Source: Flavobacteriales bacterium CG18_big_fil_WC_8_21_14_2_50_32_9
GTDB lineage: Bacteria; Bacteroidota; Bacteroidia; Flavobacteriales_E; Vicingaceae
Assembly: GCA_002770955.1 (NCBI GenBank)
Contig: PCUH01000013.1
Coordinates: 12,344-26,536 of the forward strand
Direction of reading: 5' to 3'
Length of the DNA stretch: 14,193 nucleotides
In this document: piece after piece, positions 8,002 through 14,193 of the stretch
Layout: each line of letters starts with the position of its first letter
Position numbering within the stretch: position 1 is the stretch's first letter
Program-made: the position numbers and the translations under genes
The notes under the pieces: generated by a model
Seen by the model: the letters and a program-made list of their open reading frames with translations, nothing else
Told to the model about the DNA's origin: nothing
The model's database searches: none

Positions 8002-9942
8002 TTATTTCTTTGGAAAATTGTTTATGCTTAGTTGGTTAAAAATCAAACGATTGTTGTATTGTTGAATAATTGCTTTTATTTTCCGCTCCAACTTGTTTTT
8101 TAAAATAATTTCTTCTTTTGTTAACATAGAAGGTTGAAGTATTAAATTCGTTTGTAATAAAACATCTTCTTTAATATTATAAAAATTAGTAACAGTTTCT
8201 CCATCATAAAATAAAAGATAATTTTCGGAAAATAATTGATAAACTTCATTGATGTAATTAATTGAAAACGATTCGTTATTTGATGAATTGAAAATGTTCT
8301 TGCCAAATGTTATTAATTTAGTGTTAATACCCAGCAAACCCAAAACGGAAGGGGTAAGGTCTATTTGATTGTATATTTCATTATAGGTTCCTTTTAATTG
8401 TTGGGAAGGGTCATAAAAAAATATAGGTATTGCAAATCGTCCTAATGGAGTGTTATATTTTGGTGCAATTGAATGCGTGGAATGATCAGCCACAAAAACA
8501 AATAAGGTATTGCTAAACCAAGGCATTTTTTGTGCAGTTTCAAAAAATTTTTTTAACGCATAATCAGTATAACCAATAACTTTGTGCATCCCCATTAATC
8601 CCTCGGGGAATTTCCCAATATATTCTTTAGGAATAGTATAAGGGTGATGCGATGAAATTGTGAAAATGGAACTAAAAAATGGTGCTTTTTTTTGATTGAG
8701 TTCTTTTGCATAATACTGTAGATATGGTTCATCAAAAACTCCCCAAAGTCCGTCATAGTCCTTTTCTTTGTCTTTTTCAGGATATTCGTTCAATCCATAA
8801 TAATCAGTAACACCAGCTATCTTAGAAAAAGCATCAAAACCCATTGTTCCATTTGTTCCCGCATGATAAAAGGAAGTGTTATAACCATTTTCTTTTAGCA
8901 ATTGAGGTAATCCGGTAATAGAATTTCCAGCATAATTAGAAACAACAAAAGGAGTTGCCATCAATTGAGGAATTCCTGTTAAAATAGAGGGTAGTGATTC
9001 TATTGATTTTTGACCATTTGCGTAGGCATTGGTAAACACAAATCCGTCTTTCATCAGTGAATCTAAAAAAGGGGTGTATCCATTCCCATCATTTAAAAAA
9101 CCAACATATTCTTTTGCTAAACTTTCAATTATGATAAAAACCACATTTTTATTTTTCAACATACCATTTCCTTCAATAGTAACTTCAGGATTAAAAATAG
9201 TTGAAACTTCTTCGTCTGAAAAATAGTGCAAAACCTCAGCTTTTTCTTTTACTAATGTTTTTAAAACGGTAAAGGGTGTGTTCAGTACAAGAGACGTGTT
9301 TTGAGCAATAGTGAATTGACCTGCACTGACAATGCTAAGCGGACGAAGTTGAATACCACCTCTTATTCCAATGATTAATAAACCTATAGTTAGAACAAAA
9401 ATACTGGACTGAATAAGGTAGTTTTTTCTTACATAAGGATAAAACATTCCCTTATAGCGGCAATATTTTTTATAGATATACCATGAGCCCCAAATTAAAA
9501 ATGCCAACAAAATGTAGTCATACCAAAAATCAAGAATGTAATTGGGTAACAATTTGATGAAATCTGCACCTCCACCAACACCTATCATGCTAAATAAATC
9601 AGTAGTTGTTCGTTTTAATGTGAAATCAAAATATGCAACATCAACTAGGTTTAAAACTATTGCTATTGAATTAGATGTATAAAATAAAATGGCAAGCGTT
9701 CGTTGGTATTTTCTAAAACTTCTAAATGAAAAAGGAATAATAGATAGGATAATAAAAGGCAGATACAAATAAGAAATGGCAACAGCATCGAACCGAATTC
9801 CATAAATGAAATCGGTTATGGAAACATTTGTAAAATGTTCCGCATTAACAATATAAAAGAAAATTCGACATAACATAAAAACCAAAAATGCCAATCCAAT
9901 TCTTTTAAAAAATGGAATAATGTGTGAGAGGTAATTAGGCAT
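8002..9942 (-). CDS. LTA synthase-like membrane sulfatase/phosphoglycerol transferase
   Basis: The 646-residue protein has an N-terminal block of about five membrane helices (about 14-33, 51-73, 83-105, 140-157, 175-195) and then an extracytoplasmic sulfatase-fold domain (about 265-545), the architecture of LtaS/OpgB-type enzymes. Candidate metal and catalytic residues are E273 (in IIESLAKE), S313 in GQKSIES at the position where LtaS has its nucleophilic Thr, and D486-H487 in VADHST; H432-H433 (SSHHPY) is also typical. Enzymes of this family move phosphoglycerol from phosphatidylglycerol onto an acceptor and release diacylglycerol; related members are phosphoethanolamine transferases or sulfatases. 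The acceptor here is unknown, since Gram-negative Bacteroidota are not expected to make classical lipoteichoic acid. The next gene downstream, 23 bp away, is a diacylglycerol kinase homologue. The start ATG is at 9942, preceded by an A-run. Confidence 0.92.
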   Translation of the reverse strand: MPNYLSHIIPFFKRIGLAFLVFMLCRIFFYIVNAEHFTNVSITDFIYGIRFDAVAISYLYLPFIILSIIPFSFRSFRKYQRTLAILFYTSNSIAIVLNLVDVAYFDFTLKRTTTDLFSMIGVGGGADFIKLLPNYILDFWYDYILLAFLIWGSWYIYKKYCRYKGMFYPYVRKNYLIQSSIFVLTIGLLIIGIRGGIQLRPLSIVSAGQFTIAQNTSLVLNTPFTVLKTLVKEKAEVLHYFSDEEVSTIFNPEVTIEGNGMLKNKNVVFIIIESLAKEYVGFLNDGNGYTPFLDSLMKDGFVFTNAYANGQKSIESLPSILTGIPQLMATPFVVSNYAGNSITGLPQLLKENGYNTSFYHAGTNGTMGFDAFSKIAGVTDYYGLNEYPEKDKEKDYDGLWGVFDEPYLQYYAKELNQKKAPFFSSIFTISSHHPYTIPKEYIGKFPEGLMGMHKVIGYTDYALKKFFETAQKMPWFSNTLFVFVADHSTHSIAPKYNTPLGRFAIPIFFYDPSQQLKGTYNEIYNQIDLTPSVLGLLGINTKLITFGKNIFNSSNNESFSINYINEVYQLFSENYLLFYDGETVTNFYNIKEDVLLQTNLILQPSMLTKEEIILKNKLERKIKAIIQQYNNRLIFNQLSINNFPKK

Positions 9943-9992
9943 TTTTTTGATTAAGGATTAACGATTTTATGAATTTATAGCAAATTATATAT

Positions 9993-10112
9993 TTAGTTGT
10001 TAAAACCACAATCGTCACAATCATGTTTTTTTCTCTTAATTATGTACTTATAAATTAAATAAAATAGAGCAACACAAACAATAAAAGCAACAATAATAGC
10101 TTGTAGATTCAT
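9993..10112 (-). CDS. FeoB-associated Cys-rich membrane peptide (39 aa)
   Basis: This is a small open frame with ATG at 10112 and TAA ending at 9993. The 39-residue product starts MNLQ, has one hydrophobic helix (about 5-24), a basic patch (KRKK, 26-29 region) and a C-terminal CDDC pair followed by GFNN. This layout, a single membrane span with a short Cys-containing tail, matches the FeoB-associated Cys-rich membrane protein family (Pfam FeoB_associated), normally found beside ferrous-iron transporter genes. No feoA or feoB is visible here: the neighbours are the LtaS-like gene 50 bp downstream and the divergent E1 gene. It may be a stand-alone copy or unrelated to iron. The composition and clean frame support it as real, although it is short. 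Confidence 0.78.
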   Translation of the reverse strand: MNLQAIIVAFIVCVALFYLIYKYIIKRKKHDCDDCGFNN

Positions 10113-10190
10113 TTTTTTAAGTTAGAAGTAAAACAAATTAGTAAGACTAATTTTATTCATAAATAAGCAGCGAAGTTACACAAATTCAAT

Positions 10191-10198
10191 TAATTTTG
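10191..10198 (+). promoter_or_regulatory. Candidate Bacteroidota -7 promoter box for the fused E1 gene
   Basis: TAATTTTG matches the Bacteroidota -7 consensus TAnnTTTG and lies 27 bp upstream of the E1 ATG at 10226, so transcription would start about 15-20 nt before the gene. No clear TTG -33 box is seen at the expected distance, so the call rests on one half-site in A+T-rich DNA. The divergent gap 10113-10225 must also hold the promoter for the minus-strand cluster; I could not identify that one. Confidence 0.3.
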
Positions 10199-10225
10199 GC
10201 ATTTCTAAAAAATAGCCAATAACAC

Positions 10226-12205
10226 ATGAAATTTAACCGAAGAAAATATACCAATGAGCAATTAATTCAGCTTTATAAAGCACTTTTAATACCTCGTTTG
10301 ATAGAGGAAAAAATGCTGATTTTATTACGTCAGGGTAGAATTTCTAAATGGTTTTCAGGAATAGGGCAAGAGGCAATTTCTGTAGGAGCAACTTTAGCTC
10401 TCAATAAAGATGAATACATTTTACCTATGCATCGAAATTTGGGTGTTTTTACAGGTCGAGATATACCTTTGAACCGTTTGTTTTCTCAATTTCAAGGGAA
10501 AATGAATGGGTTTACAAAAGGTAGAGATCGTTCATTTCATTTTGGAACACAAGAATTTAAAATTGTAGGAATGATTTCTCATCTTGGTCCACAAATGGGC
10601 GTTGCTGATGGAATTGCTTTAGGTAAAAAACTTAATAATGAAGAAAAAGCAACTTTGGTTTTTACGGGTGATGGTGGTGCTAGCGAAGGAGATTTTCATG
10701 AAGCAATTAATACGGCTGCCGTATGGCAACTACCCGTAATTTTTTTAGTGGAAAATAATGGATATGGATTATCTACACCATCAAGTGAACAATTTATTTG
10801 CAAAAACTTTGTGGACAAAGGAATTGGCTATGGAATTGAAACCGAATTAATTGATGGGAATAATGTATTAGAGGTGTATCATAAAATTAGTCAAATCGCT
10901 GAATCCATTCGTAAAAAACCAAGACCTGTTTTAGTGGAAGCCCTTACATTCAGAATGCGTGGACACGAAGAAGCCTCAGGAACAAAATATGTTCCTCAGG
11001 AATTAGTGACCGAGTGGCAGCAAAAAGATCCTGTGGTCAATTATGAAAACTATTTAGTAGAAGAAAAAGTGTTGGATGATGCTAAAATTGAAATTAGTAA
11101 AGCAGAAATTAAAGCTGAAATAAATTCCGAATGGGAAAAAGCATTTAATGAACCAAAAATTATTGCAGATATGCAAACAGAGTTAAACGATGTGTATGCT
11201 CCTTTTGCTTTTTCAGAAACAAAACCTACTTCCGAAAAAAAATCGGAAAAACGGTTGATTGATGCTATTTCAGATGGATTAAGACAAAGTATGGAAAAAC
11301 ATCAAAACTTGGTGTTGATGGGACAAGACATAGCGGATTATGGTGGTGTTTTTAAGATTACTGATGGTTTTGTTGCCCTTTTTGGAAAAGATAGGGTTCG
11401 GAATACGCCTCTTTGCGAATCAGCAATTTTAGGAGCTGGTTTGGGACTTTCCATAAACGGACAAAAAGCAATGGTAGAAATGCAGTTTGCCGATTTTGTG
11501 AGTGAAGGTATGACGCAAATTTGCAACAATTTAGCAAAAACACATTATCGTTGGCAACAACATGCCGATGTAGTGGTACGTATGCCCACCGGAGGAGGTA
11601 TGGCTGCAGGTCCTTTTCATTCGCAAAGCAATGAAGCTTGGTTTACGCAAGTGCCAGGATTAAAAATAGTTTATCCAGCTTTTCCTTATGATGCTAAAGG
11701 CTTGTTAAATACTGCTTTTGAAGACCCAAATCCAGTAATGTATTTTGAGCATAAAGGGTTGTACAGAAGCATCTCACAAGAAATTCCAGACGATTACTAT
11801 ACCATTCCTTTTGGAAAAGCAAGTTTAGTGAGAGAAGGTGAACAAGTAACTATTGTAACTTACGGAATGGGTGTGCATTGGGCATTGGAAACCTTAAACG
11901 AAAGTCCAGAAATTTCAGCCGATTTAATAGATTTAAGAACTTTAGTACCTTTGGATACAGAAACTATTTTTAATTCAGTAAAAAAGACGAATAAAGCACT
12001 AATTTTACACGAAGCTACCATGTTCAACGGAATTGGAGGCGAATTAAGTGCTCTGATTACAGAAAATTGTTTTGAGTATTTAGATGCTCCTGTTAAAAGA
12101 GTAGCAAGTATCGATACACCTGTTCCTTTTATAGGAGAATTAGAACAAAACTTTATGCCCAAAGAACGATTTAAAACAGCATTGAAAGAATTGGTGCTGA
12201 TGTGA
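10226..12205 (+). CDS. Fused alpha/beta E1 of a 2-oxoacid (probably branched-chain 2-oxoisovalerate) dehydrogenase complex
   Basis: The 659-residue protein joins E1-alpha (about 10-310) to E1-beta (about 342-657) by a charged linker. The alpha half has the thiamine diphosphate motif GDG at 148-150 ending in NN at 177-178, and the phospho-loop-like RMRGHEEASG at 243-252. The beta half has E398 (LCESA), which fits the cofactor-activating Glu, and H465 in GPFHSQS. The enzyme decarboxylates a 2-oxoacid and passes the acyl group to a lipoyl E2. Overall similarity favours the branched-chain type, which supplies starters for iso-fatty acids, over pyruvate dehydrogenase, but substrate choice cannot be settled by eye. 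E2 and E3 genes are not nearby. The ATG at 10226 begins MKFNRRKYTNEQ and leads straight into the domain. A palindromic repeat begins 17 bp after the stop. Confidence 0.93.
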   Translation: MKFNRRKYTNEQLIQLYKALLIPRLIEEKMLILLRQGRISKWFSGIGQEAISVGATLALNKDEYILPMHRNLGVFTGRDIPLNRLFSQFQGKMNGFTKGRDRSFHFGTQEFKIVGMISHLGPQMGVADGIALGKKLNNEEKATLVFTGDGGASEGDFHEAINTAAVWQLPVIFLVENNGYGLSTPSSEQFICKNFVDKGIGYGIETELIDGNNVLEVYHKISQIAESIRKKPRPVLVEALTFRMRGHEEASGTKYVPQELVTEWQQKDPVVNYENYLVEEKVLDDAKIEISKAEIKAEINSEWEKAFNEPKIIADMQTELNDVYAPFAFSETKPTSEKKSEKRLIDAISDGLRQSMEKHQNLVLMGQDIADYGGVFKITDGFVALFGKDRVRNTPLCESAILGAGLGLSINGQKAMVEMQFADFVSEGMTQICNNLAKTHYRWQQHADVVVRMPTGGGMAAGPFHSQSNEAWFTQVPGLKIVYPAFPYDAKGLLNTAFEDPNPVMYFEHKGLYRSISQEIPDDYYTIPFGKASLVREGEQVTIVTYGMGVHWALETLNESPEISADLIDLRTLVPLDTETIFNSVKKTNKALILHEATMFNGIGGELSALITENCFEYLDAPVKRVASIDTPVPFIGELEQNFMPKERFKTALKELVLM

Positions 12206-12221
12206 AAAATTTGAAAACCTT

Positions 12222-12306
12222 CGCTCACCCTTAATCCCTAAAGGAGACCTGCCCACTTGGTAGTAGTGGTAGCGTAGGCTCTCCCCTTTAGGGGTTGGGG
12301 GTAGCG
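12222..12306. repeat. Palindromic element copy A (long imperfect hairpin)
   Basis: An 85-nt imperfect inverted repeat. Outer arms pair CGCT...CCCTAAA (12222-12242) with TTTAGGG...TAGCG (12287-12306). The stem continues with GGAGA (12243-12247) against TCTCC (12280-12284), CCT (12248-12250) against AGG (12276-12278), and CCACT (12253-12257) against AGTGG (12265-12269), leaving a 7-nt loop. It shares a 15-nt identity (12226-12240) and a 22/25 match (12281-12305) with copy B, in the same orientation. It starts 17 bp after the E1 stop and could fold in RNA, but no U-run follows, so a simple intrinsic terminator is not supported. Confidence 0.9.
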
Positions 12307-12356
12307 TAGGAAATGCGATGGCAACATAACGAAAGTATAAGTTAATTAAATAAACG

Positions 12357-12758
12357 ATGATAAAATATAGCAACACAGTAGAAAGAACAATGTTTTACGG
12401 AGCAAAACCGATTATTTTTGAGAGAGCAAAAGTGTTGAGGGAAAATCCAACAATAGCAGAGATAGCTTTATGGGATATTTTAAAAAAGAATCAAATGCTG
12501 GGCTTGCGTTTTAAACAGCAGCATCCAATTAATATTTTTATTGCTGACTTTTATTGTCATGCTATTAAATTGGTTATAGAAGTAGATGGAGGAATACATG
12601 ATACCGAAGACAATAAAGATTATGACCAAAACCGAACTGACGAATTAAAAAACTATGGAATTACAGTTATTAGGTTTAGTAATGAAGAAGTTTTAAAAAA
12701 TAGTGTTGATGTAAAGAATATAATTGAGGTAGAATGTAAAAAACTTTTAGAAATTTAA
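12357..12758 (+). CDS. DUF559 family endonuclease (Vsr-like PD-(D/E)XK fold)
   Basis: The 133-residue protein reads from ATG 12357; an internal ATG at 12390 (residue 12) is an alternative start and lies closer to the usual family N-terminus. The helical lead has PTIAEIALWDIL (31-42), followed by the DUF559 core: LRFKQQHPI (50-58), IADFYC with D64, IEVDGGIH with E75, D77 and H81, then R93 and GITVIRFSNEEVL (101-113). This is the complete signature of the DUF559 group related to very-short-patch repair endonucleases, so the gene looks intact. Its DNA target and role are unknown. It sits alone between two copies of one palindromic repeat, with 50 bp to copy A on the left and 2 bp from stop to copy B on the right, separating two unrelated metabolic genes. 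That context suggests a mobile or repeat-associated role rather than housekeeping. Confidence 0.92.
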   Translation: MIKYSNTVERTMFYGAKPIIFERAKVLRENPTIAEIALWDILKKNQMLGLRFKQQHPINIFIADFYCHAIKLVIEVDGGIHDTEDNKDYDQNRTDELKNYGITVIRFSNEEVLKNSVDVKNIIEVECKKLLEI

Positions 12759-12760
12759 AG

Positions 12761-12844
12761 CCCACACACACCCTTAATCCCTAGAGGGAGCCTACGCAGG
12801 TACTCCTCTTTAGGGATTGAGGGTAGCAGGGGTAGGGGTGTGTG
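12761..12844. repeat. Palindromic element copy B (long imperfect hairpin)
   Basis: An 84-nt imperfect inverted repeat beginning 2 bp after the DUF559 stop. The outer CACACAC (12763-12769) pairs with GTGTGTG (12838-12844); the core AATCCCTA (12776-12783) pairs perfectly with TAGGGATT (12811-12818); the right arm carries about 11 extra bases (around 12825-12837). The loop contains CCTACGCAGG. It is a direct repeat of copy A: 15 identical bases at 12769-12783 and 22 of 25 at 12803-12827, about 540 bp from the corresponding positions in copy A. It lies 48 bp upstream of the transaldolase ATG. Confidence 0.9.
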
Positions 12845-12892
12845 AAAAAATAAAAAAATAACTTGAGAACTTTAAACTAAACAATAAACAAT

Positions 12893-13549
12893 ATGAAATT
12901 TTTTATAGACACAGCAAACTTAGACCAAATTAAAGAAGCACAAGATTTAGGTGTTTTGGATGGTGTAACAACAAACCCATCCTTAATGGCAAAAGAAGGA
13001 ATAACAGGATATGATAATATTATGAAACATTATAAATCCATCTGTGATATTGTGGATGGAGATGTGAGTGCTGAAGTAATTGCAACCGACTTTGAAGGTA
13101 TGATAAAAGAAGGAGAGTTTTTAGCATCGCTGCATCCTCAAATTGTTGTTAAAGTACCTGCAACAAAAGAAGGCATAAAAGCCATTAAATATTTTTCTTC
13201 TAAAGGAATAAGAACGAACTGCACACTCATATTTTCGGCAGGTCAGGCATTGTTAGCAGCAAAAGCAGGTGCTACTTATGTTTCACCTTTTGTTGGAAGA
13301 TTAGATGATATTTCAACCAATGGAATTCATTTAATTGCAGAAATTCGATTGATTTATGATAATTATGGTTACGAAACAGAAATATTAGCGGCTTCTGTTC
13401 GACATACCATGCATATTTTGCAATGTGCTCAAATAGGAGCAGATGTTGTTACCAGTCCATTGAGTGCAATTATGGGACTATTGAAACATCCGCTAACAGA
13501 TAGTGGATTGGCTCAGTTTTTAGCCGACCACGCTAAGGGGAATAAGTAA
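12893..13549 (+). CDS. tal: Small-type transaldolase (TalC/MipB subfamily)
   Basis: At 218 residues this is the short form of transaldolase, related to fructose-6-phosphate aldolase. The start MKFFIDTANL carries D6; GVTTNPSL at 24-31 and the Schiff-base lysine K87 in VVKVPAT are intact. Two positions help separate true transaldolases from FSA aldolases: the catalytic-water residue is E61 (SAEVIAT) where E. coli FSA has Gln59, and F133 (SPFVGRLDD) replaces FSA Tyr131. Both favour transaldolase, which moves dihydroxyacetone between sedoheptulose-7-phosphate and glyceraldehyde-3-phosphate in the non-oxidative pentose phosphate pathway. The ATG at 12893 directly precedes the conserved FFIDTA strand. 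The gene lies between palindromic repeat B and the heptamer/hairpin island and has no obvious operon partner. Confidence 0.93.
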   Translation: MKFFIDTANLDQIKEAQDLGVLDGVTTNPSLMAKEGITGYDNIMKHYKSICDIVDGDVSAEVIATDFEGMIKEGEFLASLHPQIVVKVPATKEGIKAIKYFSSKGIRTNCTLIFSAGQALLAAKAGATYVSPFVGRLDDISTNGIHLIAEIRLIYDNYGYETEILAASVRHTMHILQCAQIGADVVTSPLSAIMGLLKHPLTDSGLAQFLADHAKGNK

Positions 13550-13550
13550 G

Positions 13551-13585
13551 GTGTTATTAGTTAGGTGTTGGTAGTTAGTAGCTAA
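13551..13585. repeat. Five-unit heptamer array, TAGTTAG type
   Basis: Five adjacent 7-bp units: GTGTTAT, TAGTTAG, GTGTTGG, TAGTTAG and TAGCTAA. The array starts 1 bp after the transaldolase stop and ends 1 bp before the hairpin element at 13587. Read on the minus strand the units become CTAACTA-like, resembling the CTAATNN phase of the array on the other side of the hairpin. Confidence 0.75.
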
Positions 13586-13586
13586 C

Positions 13587-13667
13587 GTCATTCTGAACGA
13601 AATCCCGAAAGCTCCTGATAGTTCCGATAGCTATCGAAATCGGGACGGGATGAAGTGAAAGAATCTC
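13587..13667. repeat. Hairpin repeat element with ATTCTGAACGA...GAAGTGAAAGAATCTC ends
   Basis: An 81-bp imperfect palindrome. Outer ends ATTCT (13590-13594) and AGAAT (13660-13664) pair, as do ATCCCGA (13602-13608) and TCGGGA (13640-13645), with a second CGGGAT at 13646-13651. The centre contains a perfect 12-bp palindrome, CGATAGCTATCG (13625-13636). The terminal sequences resemble a family of dispersed elements often seen between genes in Bacteroidota and related phyla; that is recognition from memory. It could also act as a bidirectional RNA hairpin between the transaldolase and YciO genes. Confidence 0.8.
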
Positions 13668-13716
13668 TAATGTCTAATCTCTAATGTCTAATGACTAATG
13701 GCTAATCTCTAATCTA
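13668..13716. repeat. Seven-unit heptamer array, consensus TAATNNC
   Basis: Seven gapless units: TAATGTC, TAATCTC, TAATGTC, TAATGAC, TAATGGC, TAATCTC and TAATCTA. It directly abuts the hairpin element and ends 8 bp before the YciO-like ATG, so it occupies the 5' leader or promoter region of that gene. TAAT is invariant in all units while the remaining bases vary. Confidence 0.88.
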
Positions 13717-13724
13717 TAAAATCA

Positions 13725-14193
13725 ATGCTAATAAAAATTTACCCAGAAAATCCTGACGAAAAAAGAATACAACAAGCAGTTGAGGTATTAAAAAAAGGTG
13801 GTTTAATTGTTTATCCTACCGATTCGGTTTATGCAATAGGTTGTGATATGACGAACAGAAGAGCAGCAGAAAAAATGGCACAACTCAAAGGAATAAAATT
13901 AGAAGAAGCCAATTTTTCGTTAATATGCTATGATTTGAGCAATATTTCAGAATACACCGTTCAGTTTGGAACTAACCTTTATAAAATGATGAAAAGAGCC
14001 CTACCTGGTCCTTATACCTTTATTTTAAATGCCAATAAAAATATTCCAAAGTTGTTTCAGTCTAAAAAACAAACCATAGGTATTCGTGTGCCGGATAACA
14101 ACATTGCCCGAACAATTGTGAATCAATTAGGAAATCCTATGTTGTCCACTTCTGTGCGCGATGATGATGAAATTTTGGAATACACTACCGACC
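13725..14193 (+). CDS. Sua5/YciO/YrdC family protein, YciO-like (threonylcarbamoyl-AMP synthase fold; 3' end cut by window edge)
   Basis: The frame is open from the ATG at 13725 to the right edge, giving 156 codons plus one base; about 50 further residues would be expected. Residues 23-40 (KKGGLIVYPTDSVYAIGC) are the N-terminal strand and nucleotide/threonine-binding loop of the family; LPGPYTFIL (93-101), IGIRVPDN (118-125) and MLSTSVR (139-145) follow in order. The segment where YrdC/Sua5 carry a KxR motif reads LKGIKLEEANFSL (54-66), lacking the Arg and resembling E. coli YciO instead. YrdC and Sua5 make threonylcarbamoyl-AMP for tRNA t6A37; whether this YciO-like form does so is uncertain, and a separate Sua5/YrdC gene may exist elsewhere. 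The start lies 8 bp after a heptamer array. Confidence 0.88.
   Translation, partial: MLIKIYPENPDEKRIQQAVEVLKKGGLIVYPTDSVYAIGCDMTNRRAAEKMAQLKGIKLEEANFSLICYDLSNISEYTVQFGTNLYKMMKRALPGPYTFILNANKNIPKLFQSKKQTIGIRVPDNNIARTIVNQLGNPMLSTSVRDDDEILEYTTD

Noticed and set aside
9943..9992. Promoter for the LtaS-like gene
   Set aside because: A+T-rich sequence with partial matches only; no full TAnnTTTG box with a -33 element was found.
11860..12228. Minus-strand open frame of 122 codons inside the E1 gene
   Set aside because: It is antisense to a strongly conserved E1-beta region and has no recognisable domain; a shadow frame.
12222..12306. Palindrome A as an intrinsic terminator of the E1 gene
   Set aside because: There is a strong hairpin but no following U-run, and a near-identical element occurs after the DUF559 gene; better explained as a repeat family, although it may still affect RNA.
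12140..12376. Minus-strand open frame of 78 codons across palindrome A
   Set aside because: It is made of the end of the E1 gene read backwards plus the repeat hairpin; Pro/Gly-rich repeat translation with no domain. Not a gene.
12222..12844. Insertion sequence with terminal inverted repeats
   Set aside because: The two flanking copies are direct repeats, each itself palindromic; no transposase is encoded and no target-site duplication was seen.

Overview
This window looks like chromosomal DNA from a low-GC member of the Bacteroidota, probably Flavobacteriales-like. The reasons are strong A+T bias, little recognisable Shine-Dalgarno sequence, a fused E1 alpha/beta 2-oxoacid dehydrogenase, a CarboxypepD_reg-like exported protein, a two-component-type beta-propeller histidine kinase, and a possible TAnnTTTG promoter box. 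Assignment is by family recognition only; no search was run.

Left part (1-10112) is read entirely on the minus strand. In transcription order it holds: a 39-residue FeoB-associated-type Cys-rich membrane peptide (10112-9993); an LtaS-like membrane sulfatase/phosphoglycerol transferase (9942-8002); a DgkB/YegS-type lipid kinase (7978-7103); a SUI1/YciH translation factor overlapping the kinase by 4 nt (7106-6789); a 999-residue sensor kinase with two beta-propellers and a HisKA_2 transmitter, apparently started at UUG (6711-3712); a phased array of 18 heptamers (3576-3701); an exported CarboxypepD_reg-like protein (3547-2786); and an AddB-like PD-(D/E)XK nuclease that runs off the left edge (2772 to before 1). 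The sulfatase-lipid kinase-SUI1 trio and the exported protein-nuclease pair are spaced like operons.

Right part (10226-14193) is read on the plus strand: the fused branched-chain-type E1 gene, a small DUF559 (Vsr-like) endonuclease gene, a small-type transaldolase, and a YciO-like member of the Sua5/YciO/YrdC family cut by the right edge. The two clusters diverge from about 10113-10225.

The most notable structure is in the plus-strand intergenic DNA. The DUF559 gene is bracketed by two directly repeated copies of one long palindromic element (12222-12306 and 12761-12844), which looks like a REP-plus-nuclease cassette placed between two metabolic genes. The transaldolase-YciO gap is a composite repeat island: a heptamer array, a hairpin element containing a perfect 12-bp palindrome, then a second heptamer array in the opposite sense. 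A third heptamer array fills the gap after the sensor kinase. The metabolic genes look ordinary. The sulfatase/lipid kinase pair suggests a phosphoglycerol-transfer and diacylglycerol-recycling module, which is inference from the families and their adjacency.
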